Positions 25,275 to 37,900 of a DNA stretch of 64,000 bases are shown here, one piece after another (the first letter of the stretch is position 1; each line of letters begins with the position of its first letter). Location: positions 482,506-546,505 of the forward strand of contig PUQB01000104.1 in assembly GCA_003024785.1 (NCBI GenBank). The letters run 5' to 3'. A program made the translations under genes and the position numbers. Under the pieces are notes generated by a model, which was not told the origin of the DNA, made no database searches, and saw only the letters and a program-made list of their open reading frames with translations. The stretch comes from Selaginella tamariscina (Eukaryota; Streptophyta; Lycopodiopsida; Selaginellales; Selaginellaceae).

Positions 25275-27626
25275 GTGGAGGCGGCTGACTAGAACATCAA
25301 CATGAGTGTGCAATGACCAATGAGGATGCTGCAATGAATGGTGATTGACATATAGAAGCATGCACCAAGTTGTTGTACATGAACTCTACAAGGGGCAAGA
25401 GTTCAACCCAATTGTCCTACTAGTTTTTACTAAAGCACCAATGGTATTACAAGGTATGAATGATACATTTAGATTAATTGTCATTTTATGGATGATACCC
25501 CAAGGACAACTTAGACTCAATGTTCAAAAGCTTGAGTAGCCGTTTCTAAAACTTGGCAGCAAACTGGGGTCCACATTTGTGCAAGAAAAAAAATGAGCCA
25601 TTTTGGAGAATTGGTCCACTACAATCAAAGCCACATCAAAACCCTTAAATCTAGGAAGGTTGGTCGAGTCCTGCACTTGTGAGATTGGCAAAACATTCTG
25701 CCCCTTGTCACAACAATCAGTTCCTACCCACGATAAGTAGCTTTTGCGGCTGGTCAAGTGGTTCCACCATGCTCAAACGCTCAGTTGAACTGGTGGTTCC
25801 TGAGATTGATCCGCTTGATGATGGGATGAAGGCTATGGAGATTAACTTCTAGGGATTAACTAGAATCAGCAATGGTTGAAGCAACCCATATGGACGATGA
25901 CGAGGAGCCTTGGATCGGCAACAAACATCACATATGTAATAAAGTCTGTTACATACCTTTGAAGGTGGGACCACCATTAATCCTGGATAACCAACTTGAA
26001 TGTTTTTTGGGTGCCAAAATGTCTAGCAAGATGACCATCATGACAAACTTGCAATACTCGAAGACAGCATGGGCCATCTGGAATATAAATGAGATTGTTG
26101 TAGAGCAGCAATCCATCTTGAAATTTGAACCAATTATAGTAACTACGGTTGTATTAGGAACTAGAACTCTAGGCTAATTCATGAGTTTTAAGCAATTAGA
26201 TTTGTTGGTAATATCGCATGAACCATGTCAAGAATGTTAGAATTTATTAAAGCTTGCAACACCTTACTAATCATTAATTTTAACCAGTCTGATCCTAAAA
26301 GAACTTGTTAATTTTGATCAAATGCCAAGTCACTAAGACAAAGGACCATCAAGATAAAGCATCTACTTTATCTACTAAGATCTTGGTTGATATGTGACAA
26401 CAAAGTTGAATTGTGTTAAGAATTGGGCCCAATGTAGTACCAATAGCTCAAAAGTCACGTCGATTGAAAGTACATAAGATTTTTATGATCATTGTAGATT
26501 ATTACTTGGTGGAGTGAATTCTCTAAGAAGTGCCTCCATTTTCCAAACGAATCTATAATAGCCAAAAGCTCTTTATCATGTATCTTGTAATTAACCTTGT
26601 GGAAGTGAAATCTTATGGGTGGGAGTTGACCATCTTCACCAACTTGAGGCAAAATGTTACCAAGTGTAAAGTTTGATGCATCAGCCTCAATGGTAAAAGG
26701 TTTATCAAGATCCAAATGAGCCAGTATTGGTGCGGGAAAAAGGGCTTGCTTCAAGGTGTTGAAGGTAGTTTCCACACAAACGGATTCTTCTTTTGTGTGA
26801 GTTTCATGAGTGGTACCATGATTTTGTAGTTCTTGATGAGCTTGCGGTAAAAGTTGGCGAAGTTGAAGAAACACTAAACATCCTGTATAAACAGTGGGAC
26901 TTGTCAATCCAACATAGCTCTCACCTTGACAAAATTCATTGAAACTTCTTTTGGTGTGATAATGTACCTCAGAAACTCCACATGGTTTTGTTAAAAATTG
27001 CACTTCTCAAGCTTGGCGTAAAGGCCATAGTCCCACAACTTCTTTAGTAATTGTTGAACATGTTCTTTATGCTCTTCCAATGTCTTAGAATATATAAGGA
27101 TGTTGTCAAGATACAATATCACAAACATATCCAAGAACTCACAAAAGATATCATTGACCATGTGTTAAAAGACAATTGTGCATTGGTTAAACCAAAAGGC
27201 ATTATTGTGTGTTCAAAATGTTTGTACCGTGTGCAAAATGTAGTCTTTTAGTTGTCCCTTGGGCAGATCCTAATTAAGTTATATGCACCTCAAAGGTCAA
27301 TTTTGGTGAAGTACTTGGCTTTAGTAAAACACTTCAACAAGCTTGATATTAGTGGTAGGGGATACTAATTTTGTATCGTTACATAATCCTTTACCAAACA
27401 TAATGAGCCATCATACTTTTTGACAAAAAATATAGGTGCACCAACTAGAGATTTTAAATGTCGAATAAATCTAGTGGAAAGGTTCTCTTTAATGTATACC
27501 CATAAAACCTCAAGCTTTGCTAAAGAAAGCCCATAAATTGGTCCCCAAGAGGGTCAAGCACCTTCCACTAAGTCAATGGGGCAATCATATGGCTGATGTT
27601 CCAAGAGCTTATTGGCCTTGACCTTG
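25275..27626 (-). pseudogene. Decayed Ty3/gypsy chromovirus polyprotein (RT, RNase H, integrase)
   Basis: From high to low coordinates on the minus strand: an RT start resembling [13 protein letters not shown] near 27400-27450; the RT catalytic region near 27030-27180, where the usual YLDD box reads YLDN; RNase H at 26455-26760 (FTIEADASNFTLG, NYKIHDKELLAIIDSF); and an integrase core piece at 25560-25757 (FKGFDVALIVVDQFSKMAHF). Multiple stops and frameshifts; non-functional. It joins LTR sequence abruptly at about 27627. Confidence 0.65.
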
Positions 27627-28351
27627 GTAGCTCACCTTTAACGTTGGCAAATCCATGCATGGAAAGTCTTGTCGGAATGCATGTTCCAAGAGGCAAAGGT
27701 TGAGGCTTGTTTCTAGCCTTTTCCTCCACGTCAAGCTAGGTGTAGCCCTCATAGCCAAGCAAGGCACATTCATGTCCTTGTCGAACTGTGGGCATAGGAT
27801 TTTGTTTGACATGTTCACCTACCTAGTTCCTAAGGGTTCATTGAGGGGTTTTAGAGTTGGCATTTAGAAGCCACATTTGTAGCACTTGGTGCAACTCTTG
27901 AATCTAAGGGTTATGGCATGATAGCCTACATCGTGAAAGGCAATGTCACATGGAAATGTGACACTAGGCTAGACGTCACACAATATAATGCCCGAGGCAT
28001 GCCCTTTGGATTGTGTCATGGGTTTATCACCAAGGGGTTGGATAGTCTGACAAATAGGCATGTTTGTGCTCACACTAGGGTGCTAATCCTTGTGCATCTA
28101 CTCAAGGGAGGTTAAGTCTCGTAACTAGTTGTGCTTTGGCACACTTGGCTAGGGGAGTGTTCTCTTTAGAAACTAGGGCTGAACAATCTAAGCTTGTTAG
28201 CATGAGCCCTTTCGTGAGGCACTCGCAAGGTCATGTACTTAGGGTTATCCAAACCTAGCATTAGGGAGTTTGCTTAACAGAACACTCATGTCCGCCTATG
28301 GTGCACACTCGTTTCCTCACTAAGTACTAGCCCTAGGTCTTAGCCACCCAA
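27627..28351 (+). mobile_element. Left part of the 5' LTR of LARD-like copy 1 (truncated, then split)
   Basis: Begins abruptly at GTAGCTCACC inside the LTR and matches 39400-40110 of the 3' LTR. It is interrupted at 28351 by the chromovirus insertion and resumes at 34555. The hairpin TGTCACAT-GGAA-ATGTGACA is at 27944-27963. Confidence 0.7.
28347..28351. repeat. Target-site duplication CCCAA, left copy
   Basis: CCCAA precedes the TGTCAAGCC start of the chromovirus and is repeated at 34555-34559. The uninterrupted host sequence (GCCACCCAAACCC) is visible in the other LTR copy near 40106. Confidence 0.85.
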
Positions 28352-28916
28352 TGTCAAGCCACGATCCAGGAACCAGGAAGAAAGCAGGATTCCAAGAACA
28401 AAAGGCTTGACTCAGGAACAGGACATAGAGCAAGATAGGAACTAGGAACTCAGGAGCAAAACAAGAACTGGATGGGATCCGGGAGAGACAGGAACAAGAT
28501 AGGATCCAGGAGCCAGATAGGAAGGCGCAGGATAGGATCCAGGAGCAAGACAAAGCAGGAAGCAATGAGCAAGACAAGACAGAAACAAGACAAGACAAGA
28601 TTGATAATAGAAAGACTAGTGTTGATTGTAACTGATTGTACAACAATTAGGTCAAAGCTTTTATGCTCACAACTCCAAGCTAATTTGGTCATGAGTCTAA
28701 TCTAGTCATGAGCTAAGAATAGTGACCCTTATCCTCTAGGCATATCCTATAGCATATCCTATAGCATATCCTGTAGGAATATCCTGTAGGTATATCCTGT
28801 AGAAATATCCTGCATGCATATCCTGTAGGTATATCCTGTAACCCGTATCATGTATCTGAAATCCTGCATCCTGTGTCCTGTATCCAAAATCCTGTATCCT
28901 GTATCGGGTTGTGACA
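28352..28916 (-). repeat. Chromovirus LTR (3' LTR relative to coding strand)
   Basis: TGTCAAGCC...GTTGTGACA. It is built largely of two word families: GACAGGAACAAGACAGGA-type purine words in the left half and ATATCCTGTAGG-type units in the right half. It matches 33939-34554 and 41533-42106 with indels. Confidence 0.85.
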
Positions 28917-28929
28917 GCACCTCCTCCCT

Positions 28930-29110
28930 AAGGACGAGTTCCACGAGTCTTAGGACCTGGTTTAGCAGGATAATGCCGATGAAAGGCAACAACTTTGGAA
29001 AAAGCATGAAGTAAGTTGGATGCAGGTTCCCAAGTGCGATCGGTAGGCAAATAACCTTTCCAATCCACCAAGTATTGAAGTTGGCGGTGATGAAGACGAG
29101 AATCAAGGAT
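28930..29110 (-). pseudogene. Chromodomain at the C-terminus of the chromovirus integrase
   Basis: Open in the second copy at 42118-42339 (YEVAAILDSRLHRRQLQYLV, then DWKGY and TWEPASNL). The same region here is frame-shifted. Chromodomains of this group are thought to guide integration to particular chromatin. Confidence 0.7.
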
Positions 29111-29269
29111 GGCTCAACTTCGTACTCAGGTTCACAGCAATGACCACAGGAGGGGGAGGAGAAGAAGCACGACCAGGAAGAGAAGAAGGATGATACGGCT
29201 CCAACAAGGAGGTGTGAAACACAGGATGAAGTTTCACCGTAGATGGTAACTCGAGTCGGAAAGCTACAG

Positions 29270-30330
29270 GATTTACCTCCGCCACATCCTGTAAGGGCCC
29301 AATCGTTGAAAATCCAACTTAGAAGAAGGCCTGTTGGTGCGAATGTGTCGACGAAGAAGCCACACGAGATCACCAATCTTGTATGCAGGTGCCGGCTGAC
29401 GGTGAGCATCAGCATGATGCTTGTATTTCCTGTGCCTGCTGAAGATGAACCTGGAGATCATCCTGTACCTGACGAAGATGCTGAGACGATCCTGTACTGC
29501 AGGAGCGGAAGAAGGAGAAGCAGGAGGAGCAAAGTCAAAACGTGGATGGTGGCCTGTAAGAGCAAAGAAAGGTGTCTGGCCTGTAGATGCGTGAATGGAG
29601 TTGTTGTAGGCAAACTCCGCCATTGGAAGAAGGTCCAACCAGTTGTCCTGTTGGTAACTGATGAAGCAACGAAGATACTGTTCCAAGGTCTGAATTGTGC
29701 GTTCTGACTGCCCATCAGTTTGCGGTGATATCCTGAAGAAAGATCCGCTTTAACCTGTAGACTCCGAAGAAGCTCTCGCCAAAACTTGGACATGAATTGT
29801 GGACCTCGATCGGAAACAATGCTCTCAGGAAGACCATGATGTCGGAACACTCACGGATCACCAACTCGCAGTTGTCTGACCTGTAGCTGTCTTGTTGCAG
29901 GGTAGGAAATGAGCCTGCTTGGTGAAACGGTCAACCACCACAAGAACTGCATCGAATCCACGAGAAGGAGAAGATCTGTGAGGAAATCCATAGAAATGGA
30001 TCTCCAAGGAGCAGAAGGAACAGGAAGAGGACGAAGAAGACCAGAGGGTGCATGATGAGGCATCTTCGACCTGTTACAAGTGTCACAACTCCGTACAAAC
30101 CTTTCCACAAAACCTCGCAACCCAGGCCACCAATAGTTGCGAGTCACCAACTCCACTGTCTTGGCCACACCAAAATGTCCTGTAGCCGGGGTATCATGAC
30201 AATCCTGTACCACACGAGTCCTGGAAATACCAACAGGAACGTACAGGAGACCTTCCCGGTACAGGAGTCCATCCTGTATGGTGAACAGGTTTGTAGTCTG
30301 ACGGGAACTGGAGGAAGAGGAACTTGCAAT
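29270..30330 (-). pseudogene. Chromovirus integrase (frameshifted)
   Basis: Zinc-binding HHCC region (GHFGVAKTVELVTRNYWWPG ... CDTCNRSK) near 30060-30200; catalytic core [13 protein letters not shown] near 29970-30010; FRHHGLPESIVSDRGPQF near 29790-29850; NNSIHASTGQTPFFAL near 29560-29610. Pieces lie in different frames. Confidence 0.75.
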
Positions 30331-30539
30331 CAGGATGAATGTGTGAGAACACATTCTTTGCCAAGTCGTCTGTAGCCAACTGCGAACGGATGTCCTGTAG
30401 GAGTGTTGAATTTGCTGGAGCCTGATGAACCTGTAGTGCCGCAAGCCGGAATCGATCAGGACCCAACAACACTTGCCTTTGACAGTCAATGCAGGATCGC
30501 CCGGGCGGTGCAAGGTAAGAGCGCCTAGACAATGCGTCC

Positions 30540-31090
30540 GCCTTGCCATTCCGAAAACCGGGCCTGTAGACGATGACGAAATCAAAACGTGATAGGAACT
30601 CCGCCCACCTAGCCTGTCGCCGACTGAGAACTCGAGCCGTTTGAAAATACTCCAGGTTCTTGTGATCCGTAAGAACTTGTACAGGATGTGCGCACCTTCC
30701 AGGAAATGCCGCCACTCCTCAAACGAATCCACAATGGCCTTGAGTTCCTTGTCATGAATCTCGTAATTGATCTCCGCCGAAGGAACTTACGAGAGTGAAA
30801 AGCTACAGGATGAAGCAACTTGTCTTCTCCAACTTGTATAGGACGGATCCTACTGCAAAATCCGAGGCATCTGCTTCAACGAAGAAAGGACGAGAAGGAT
30901 CAGGATGTGCTAAAATCGGAGCTGTCGTGAAGGTCCTTGAGTGTTGTGAATGCATGTTCCGCCTTGTCGGACCAAGAGAAAACCTCTGTGCGCTTGGTGA
31001 GTTCCGTGAGTGGAAGTACACGCTTGGAGAAGTCCTGTATGAACCGCCTGTAGAAGTTTGCAAAGCCAAGGAAACATTGTACATCTCGTA
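30540..31090 (-). pseudogene. Chromovirus RNase H (frameshifted)
   Basis: [20 protein letters not shown] near 30835-30890 and [20 protein letters not shown] near 30610-30680 mark the Ty3-type RNase H. The frame is broken several times. Confidence 0.7.
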
Positions 31091-31123
31091 CAGACTTGGG
31101 CCTCTCCCACTCCACGATGGTCT

Positions 31124-31750
31124 TCACCTTGTGCATGTCCATGGAAACGCCAGCAGGAGAGACGATGTAGCCCAAGAACTCCACAGAATCCCTATCGAAA
31201 AAACACTTCTCCAACTTCGCATACAGGCCATGCTGCGAAGCCGCTGTAGAACTAATCGTACATGCTTGTCATGTGCCGCCTGGTCCTTGGAGAAAATCAA
31301 AATGTCGTCGAGGTAGATCACCACAAACTGGTCCAAGAAGTCACGAAAGATGTCGTTCACCATGTGTTGGAACACGGCTGGGGCATTGGTAAGGCCGAAA
31401 GGCATCACCGTGTACTCGAAGTGTCCATACCTTGTACGAAAGGCAGTCTTCCACTCATCGCCGGACGAATCCGTACAAGGTTGTAGGCCCCTCGTAAGTC
31501 GATCTTCGTGAACACCTTTGCTCCTCGCAGCCGATCGAGAAGTTCCGGGATCAATGGCAACGGGTACCGATTCCGAATGGTGACTTGATTCAAACCCCTG
31601 TAGTCCACAACCAAACGTAAACTCCCATCCTTCTTCTTGACAAAGAAGATAGGTGCTCCTGCAGGGGACTTTGAGTGACGAATGAAGCCGGATGCCAAGT
31701 TGTCCTCGATGTACTGACGAAGAACCTCCAACTCTGTGGGTGACAATGCA
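31124..31750 (-). pseudogene. Chromovirus reverse transcriptase (frameshifted)
   Basis: [20 protein letters not shown] near 31635-31690, [11 protein letters not shown] near 31590-31620, and an intact YLDDIL catalytic box at 31301-31320. One frameshift lies between the two halves, near 31400-31480. Confidence 0.8.
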
Positions 31751-32711
31751 TAAATCGGTCCGAACGGTGGAGTCTTTCCTTCCGCAAGATCAATAGGACA
31801 GTCGTAGGACCTGTGAACAGGAAGAACTGCAGCCTTGTGCTTGTCAAAAACGTCCTTAAAGTGATACTTGGATGGTAGGGAAGAAGGAGGAGAAGGAGGA
31901 AGGAGAAGGAGGAAGAAGGAGATTGAAAAACAGGAGAGTCAGACACAGGAAAGGTAGAAGAGGACGTAGGAGTTACTTGAAAGGCAAAAAGGTGGAAAGG
32001 AGCAGGATCAGTGGCAAGTTCATGCATGGTAGTGGTAAGAACTCGGAGAGGAGAAGGAGGGAGCTGTGACTGAAAAAGAGGAAGGATCTTGGGGGGTGGA
32101 ACAACAAAAGGAGGCAGGATTGGAAAAACCTGTGTGGATGTTGATGAGTGTACAGGATTGGAAGAATCCTGTACAGAAGTCCGTGGTTGCACAGGAGTGA
32201 GGGAAGCCTGCGAGTGTGCTGACGAACCAACAGGAGGTGGATCCTGTTGAGGAGGAACCTTCGACACTGATACAGGATTGGAAGAACCCTGTACAGGAAC
32301 CGCAAACTTACAGGAGTGGAGAGAGCCTGCGGATGTGCTGAGGAACTGACATGAGGTGAATCCTGTCGAGGAGGAGTCTTCAACACTGGTACAGGAACAG
32401 GCACGGTCAATCCTGTAGCTTGTACTGCCTCAGATACTAAGGATGTATCCTGCACGCAGGAAGGTACAGGATTGATCCTAGCTGTAGAGGAAAACGTGAG
32501 CGTCCTAGACCTCCAGTCGATCTGCGGATTTGCAACAACGAACCATGGCATGCCCAAAATGATGGGAGTCGACCGAGTCTTGATCAAGTTGAAGGAAATT
32601 GAACAGTTGAATGTGCCATGACTGCAAGAGAGAGGTTCGGTAGCATGGGTAACTGCGCCAGAAGCAATCAAAGCCCATCGGCCACCTCTACAGGAACTGC
32701 ACGCTTCAACT

Positions 32712-33849
32712 TCACCACCGAAATGCCATGTGAGTTGCAAAAGTGTCATCCATGAAGCATGCATTTGCACCAGTGTCTAACAGGGCAAACTCCTTGAGCT
32801 CTCGATTATTAAATGAATGTGTACAGGAAACTTGAGTGATGGAATGGTATGAGCAGCACCAATGGAGCCTGCACCTACGTCCAACTTCGCGGCTCCTAGA
32901 CGAAGTGGACATTGAAGTTTTCCGACTGAACTTCAGCTTCAACTTGAACTTCCTGGCTTTAATAGGACATTCTGCCACCTTGTGTCCTGCTCACCACAAT
33001 ACAAGCATAGGTTCTCACTCGCGACGTTGCTTCTCAGCAGCGGAAAGAGAGCCACGCTTGGATTTCTCAACCTCCATAGGAACTACTCCAGAAGGTGGTG
33101 CAGGAACATGTACCACGTGCAGGATTGGTTTGCAGGAACTGCTGACGATCTTTCCTGACGACGCTCGAACAAACGGTTGTCGCAACGAACAGCTTGTTGC
33201 ATGATCTCCGCTAATGTTTGGGCATCCGGTAACGTAAGGAGAAGGTCCTTCACGTCATCCCTCAACCCAAAACGGAAGTGTTCGATCAATGCAGTCTCGT
33301 CCCATGGAATGTTCGTGCAAAGTTGCTGAAATTCGGATGCATAGACGGAAGCTGGTCGGATCCTTGAGTGAGCTTCCGTAACTTCGTGCATGCGAACGGT
33401 ACTTATCAGGATCTCCAAAGCAGGCTTCAAAGGCAGCCACGAAACCTTCAAAGTCTTCCATCAATGGGTCGTCACGCTCCAGCAAGGGGCAACCCAAGCC
33501 CGTGGAGATCCACTTAGTAAGGATGCCAAAAGGCCAACCTTTTGTGCATCAGTCGAGTAGCGGTGGTTGCATGCGGATCAAGAGCCGGATCTGATTCAGG
33601 AAACCTTGGAAATCGGCACGATTGCCACTGAACTTTCTGGCATGCTGATCTTCGGCTCCGAAGAAAAGTTCGATGAAGAGGAACCACCGATGCCTGAGAG
33701 AGAGCCTGCGCAGCAGCCTTGGAGGATGCATCAGCAGCTGCATGTGCCGCATTGGTGGAACCTTGCAGATCGGTGACCACTTGGCGCAAAGTGGCCAGCT
33801 CATGAAGCAACATTTGGTGCTCGCGTTGAAAGTGCTCAAAATCAGCCAT
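32712..33849 (-). pseudogene. Chromovirus gag, zinc knuckle and protease region
   Basis: Gag opens with ATG at 33849 (MADFEHFQREHQMLLHEL), 90 bp inside the LTR. Downstream are a capsid-like segment (33255-33497), a CCHC zinc knuckle (CLYCGEQ.HKVAECPIK, one frameshift, near 32945-33015) and a protease active site LLDTGANACF near 32770-32800. Frames are broken. Confidence 0.7.
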
Positions 33850-33938
33850 GATCTATGAAAGAAAAAAGGAGAAAAGGAAAAGAATCAAGAAAAAAAGTAG
33901 CTGGAAACGGAGAGCTATGAAAGCAGTTACTATCAAAC

Positions 33939-34554
33939 TGTCAAGCCACGATCCAGGAACCAGGAAGAAGCAGGATTCCAAGAACAGGAAGGCTTGACTC
34001 AGGAACAGGACAAAGAACAGGACAGGAACTAGGAACTCAGGAGCAAGACAGGAAGGATAGGATCGGGAGAGACAGGAACAGATAGGATCCAGGAGCAGAC
34101 AGGAAGGTGCAGGACAGGATCAGGAGCAAGACAGAGAGGACAGGATCCAGGAACAAGAGAGCAGGAGGCAAGCAGACAAGACAGAAACAAGACAAGAGCA
34201 GGAGGCAAGAGCAAGACAAGAAGAACAAGACAAGACAAGATTGATCAGAAAGACTGTGTTGATAGTAACTGATTGTACAACAATTAGGTCAGAGCTTTTA
34301 TGCTCACAACTCCAAGCTAATCTGGTCATGAGTCTAATCTAGTCATGAGCTAAGAATAGTGACCCTTATCCTCTAGGCATATCCTGTAGCATATCCTATA
34401 GGCATATCCTGTAGGAATATCCTATAGGTATATCCTGTAGGAATATCCTACATGCATATCCTGTAGGTATATCCTGTAACCCATATCCTGTATCTGAAAT
34501 CCTGCATCCTGTATCCTGTATCCGGAATCCTGTATCCTATATCGGGTTGTGACA
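33939..34554 (-). repeat. Chromovirus LTR (5' LTR relative to coding strand)
   Basis: 616 bp against 565 bp for its partner; the difference is mostly in copy number of the short purine and ATATCCTGTAG units. Confidence 0.85.
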
Positions 34555-34956
34555 CCCAAACCCTTAGGGGTTAGTCATGGTTTAGGGTATCCCTTGTCGC
34601 CCTAAAGGGGTTGTACTTCCAAATGAGCATGATTCCTCAAGGGGAGTGATGCCTTAGCTCTGTCATGGGGGCATGTGTGAGACACATCTCCTTTGTGGGG
34701 TTAGGGCATGAGCATGTCTAGGTCTACTGAGATGGGATCCTAAAGTCTACTCGGGATATCCTTTAGGGTTCAGGGGATGGTCATTCTAGGGAACTTAGGG
34801 TAGGACTCTAAGTCTTTTGCCTAATTGGGCCTCTAAGTCAAACTCTTAGGGTTATCTTGGAAGACTTAGTGTTGCTCACACAAGGATTTGATGTTGGAAG
34901 GCCACTTGGCGGCCATATGTTGCCACGTGTTAGCCCTTTGAGTTAAAACTCTGACA
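34555..34956 (+). mobile_element. Right part of the 5' LTR of LARD-like copy 1
   Basis: Starts with the second CCCAA duplication and ends ...AAAACTCTGACA at 34956, directly before the primer-binding site TGGTATCGAAGC at 34959-34970. Confidence 0.8.
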
Positions 34957-37900
34957 ATTGGTATCGAAGCCATTCTCTACGGTCAATAGGATTGCCTAAA
35001 GTGTAGTGTGTTTTAGGGTTTAGTTAGTTCTAAATTCTTGAAGTACTCTATCACTTTCGGCTAACGTCTGAATTCTGCGCAAAGAGTGGATCATGAGATC
35101 TATAACTCTTCAAAGAACATCTACTTGGTAAGTGGGTGTGGGTTATGGACTCTAATGTTGAAGATAGCACTTGAAAGGCAACTTTCAAGTTGTATGCCAG
35201 GTTACTTTACCTTATGGATGTTCAGGTTACTTCCACAAGACGTGGCATGTTAGTTTGTTCTAGCTTACAAACTAAGTCTTGTGAGGTGGGTCTTATGATA
35301 TCCTATGTTTACACATTATTGAAAATTTTTCTTTTTCTTTAAGGTGTTTAAACTTGGGATAACACATGATTTGAGAACGTGACTATGTCGATTGAGTTTT
35401 GGCTTAGGTCGAGATTCAATATCGAGTCCAACTATAGTGTTCAAACGGGGAAAGACTTATGTTCAAATGTATGTCTTTGACTTTAGAAGAAGGGCATATT
35501 CAAACATAAGAGGGAACATTACATTTGACATAAAGTGTAAATAATCTCATTATAGTGCATGTTTTCGAAAGTGTAACTCTAGAAGCAGACTATGCTGCTG
35601 AACTTATAATACAACAAAATGTCAAATATTAACATATGATGAATATATTAAGCAGTTAGTTCGAAGATCCAAATGTAATCGAAATATTGTCTGATGTTCA
35701 CAATATTTTGATGACGCTAGTTACAAGTAACATTAGGTGGAATAGTTTACTAAATTCAAGTCACCTGATTTGAACAAAGTACAACTTGAAACCTTAGTTG
35801 TAAGCGCATTGAAACCTTAATTAGTTGTAAACGTGCACTTTGTATTCAAGTTAGCTAGCTCGACTAACTTGATTATAAAGTTATTTCATGTGGAATCATA
35901 AGAATGAGATAGAATAATAAATTTTGGCAGTAGACGGATTTAATGTTGCATCCCTATCAATGTAGCTTTTGGATAGATTGCATGATCTATCAAAAAGAGT
36001 AATGTTGGAAACATACGTTTACATTTTTAGTTTACTAAGTAATGAAGAACTTGCATAGTGAAGGCGTTCGGTGCACACTTGTGCATTTTCATTGTTAACC
36101 CTTTAAATCTTGAAAATCTGTAACGTTATTTGCAATGTGAGGATAAGCTCTTGAACAAGGGTGATTCCTTGATTAAAAAAGAGCATGATTTGAGATTCTC
36201 CACTTTGTTTATCGACTAAGTAAGGAAACTTGTTAAGTTTGATAACTTATGTTGAGAATTATCAATAAGCCAGTAACAATTGGATTTCCATTAGAGGTTT
36301 AAGTGCATGTATCTCCTCAGAGAGTTGGTATTCAATAAGAATTAGAAGTTGGTATTGATTTTCAATATCGTTTCATTTTAGAGTCGAATACGATTATTCA
36401 AAAAACTGTTTCTTGACTTTGCATCATTGTCAAAAATGTGGGCACTCATAGAACTTATCAAGTAGGTATCTTCAATTCTTTGGAATATCAAAAAATAGAA
36501 CTATTCTTGATTTAAGGTTTGATTGTATTCCTTGGGTTAGTCGTTAGTTCTATCTCAAGGTTTAATAATGTTCCTTGAGGTGGTTCAATATTCTTGTAAG
36601 TATGATGTTGAGTAGCGGGATTAGCTCAAGAAGATGGTCTCCCTTCTTAATGATCGTAATTCAAGGTTCCTAATGTATGGTCCAATATTCGATACGAAAT
36701 ATGAGGTTTCCTATCACCTCATTCATTGAGATATGAATATAGTTATATCTTAGACTTTGAAAGTATTTGTGACAGTCTTTTTAAGATTGGTTATAAATGA
36801 CTTGTTAAAGTATAGTATGGTATCTCTTGAATATTAAGTTTGGAGCGCTTAATATTAAGATTTGGTTATAATCACATGAGGTGGCCATAATTATATAATA
36901 TAAAGACTCAAGTAGACTTGAGTTCGACACTTTGGTAAGGCACTACCTTAGTGTTTGTAACTTGAAACATGTTTTCAAGTTAATTAAGAAATGAGGCATT
37001 TCTCAATACGGTGCTTAAAGAGCAATGTGGTACTTTATGAATTGCTAGGTGTTTAAATGGATAATGTATTAATAACTTGATAAATTAATGGAATAACTAT
37101 ATTAAATTACTTTCTGAATATTTTTCGAAGTGATTTTGCCGTATCTTAGTTCGACGTACTGAACTAGATATCTTATTCATGTTTGGGGAGATCTGCTGAA
37201 GTATAAGATATAACTAAAACATGAAGTTATTGTGGCACTTTGGTGTCATGATAACATTAGTGTGGAAGATAATATCTTACTAAAATCAGTTAGATGAACT
37301 AGACATTAATTTATGATTCCTCTTAGTCTTTGAACAAGTTCCTCGGAATACTGTCGTAACATTATATTTCCATCTTAAAGCTGATGTTTGATTTATATCA
37401 ACTAAGTCCAAAGTCCATATTACAGTTCTTGCATTTCAATAAATTAATACGTTCGAAAAATCATATTCGCTAATGTAACAACTAGTAGAAAAACTAACGT
37501 TAAAAGTGATCGTTATCAATTCAAATGTATCAATATCAAAATTGCAACTATTTATGGATTAAGAATTAGGTTGAACTTGTTTGTTAAAAACACTAATTGC
37601 TTGAATTAATGGAAATGCTATACTTTGGTATAGTGTTAGGGAACATTTATTTAATTGTTGGAAATAGATGTAATGTTACAACAGCATGCAGTATTATGAG
37701 TTTAGGGAGACTCTTATCGTGGAAATTAGTTTTGAAATTCGGTATTTTTAAACTTAGTGAGATAAAAAGTTAGGAAGTATTGAATGGCATCTAGTATAAT
37801 GTGCTCTTTGGGAATGAGTACATGAGAGTGACAATTAAGAGACGTGTTATCTAAAGGTTGTCGATTGAGGCACTAGAGATGGGTTGAATTTCCTGGTTTC

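Larger units (their letters stand above)
28352..34554 (-). mobile_element. Complete but decayed Ty3/gypsy chromovirus, 6.2 kb, nested in an LTR
   Basis: Both ends are TG...CA LTRs (28352-28916 and 33939-34554), and a CCCAA duplication flanks the element. Coding order on the minus strand is gag, protease, reverse transcriptase, RNase H, integrase, chromodomain, which is the Ty3/gypsy chromovirus order. A purine tract (AGGGAGGAGGTGC on the minus strand, about 28917-28929) abuts the 3' LTR. The primer-binding site is not of the common tRNA-Met type and I could not assign it. Frames are broken in many places, so it is not autonomous as sequenced. Confidence 0.9.

Noticed and set aside
28740-28916. 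ATATCCTGTAGG-like repeats that might resemble a CRISPR array
   Set aside because: Units vary in sequence and spacing, lie within LTRs present three times, and the DNA is plant nuclear.
30052-30375. Plus-strand open frames across the chromovirus
   Set aside because: They are antisense to clear integrase and RNase H reading on the minus strand.
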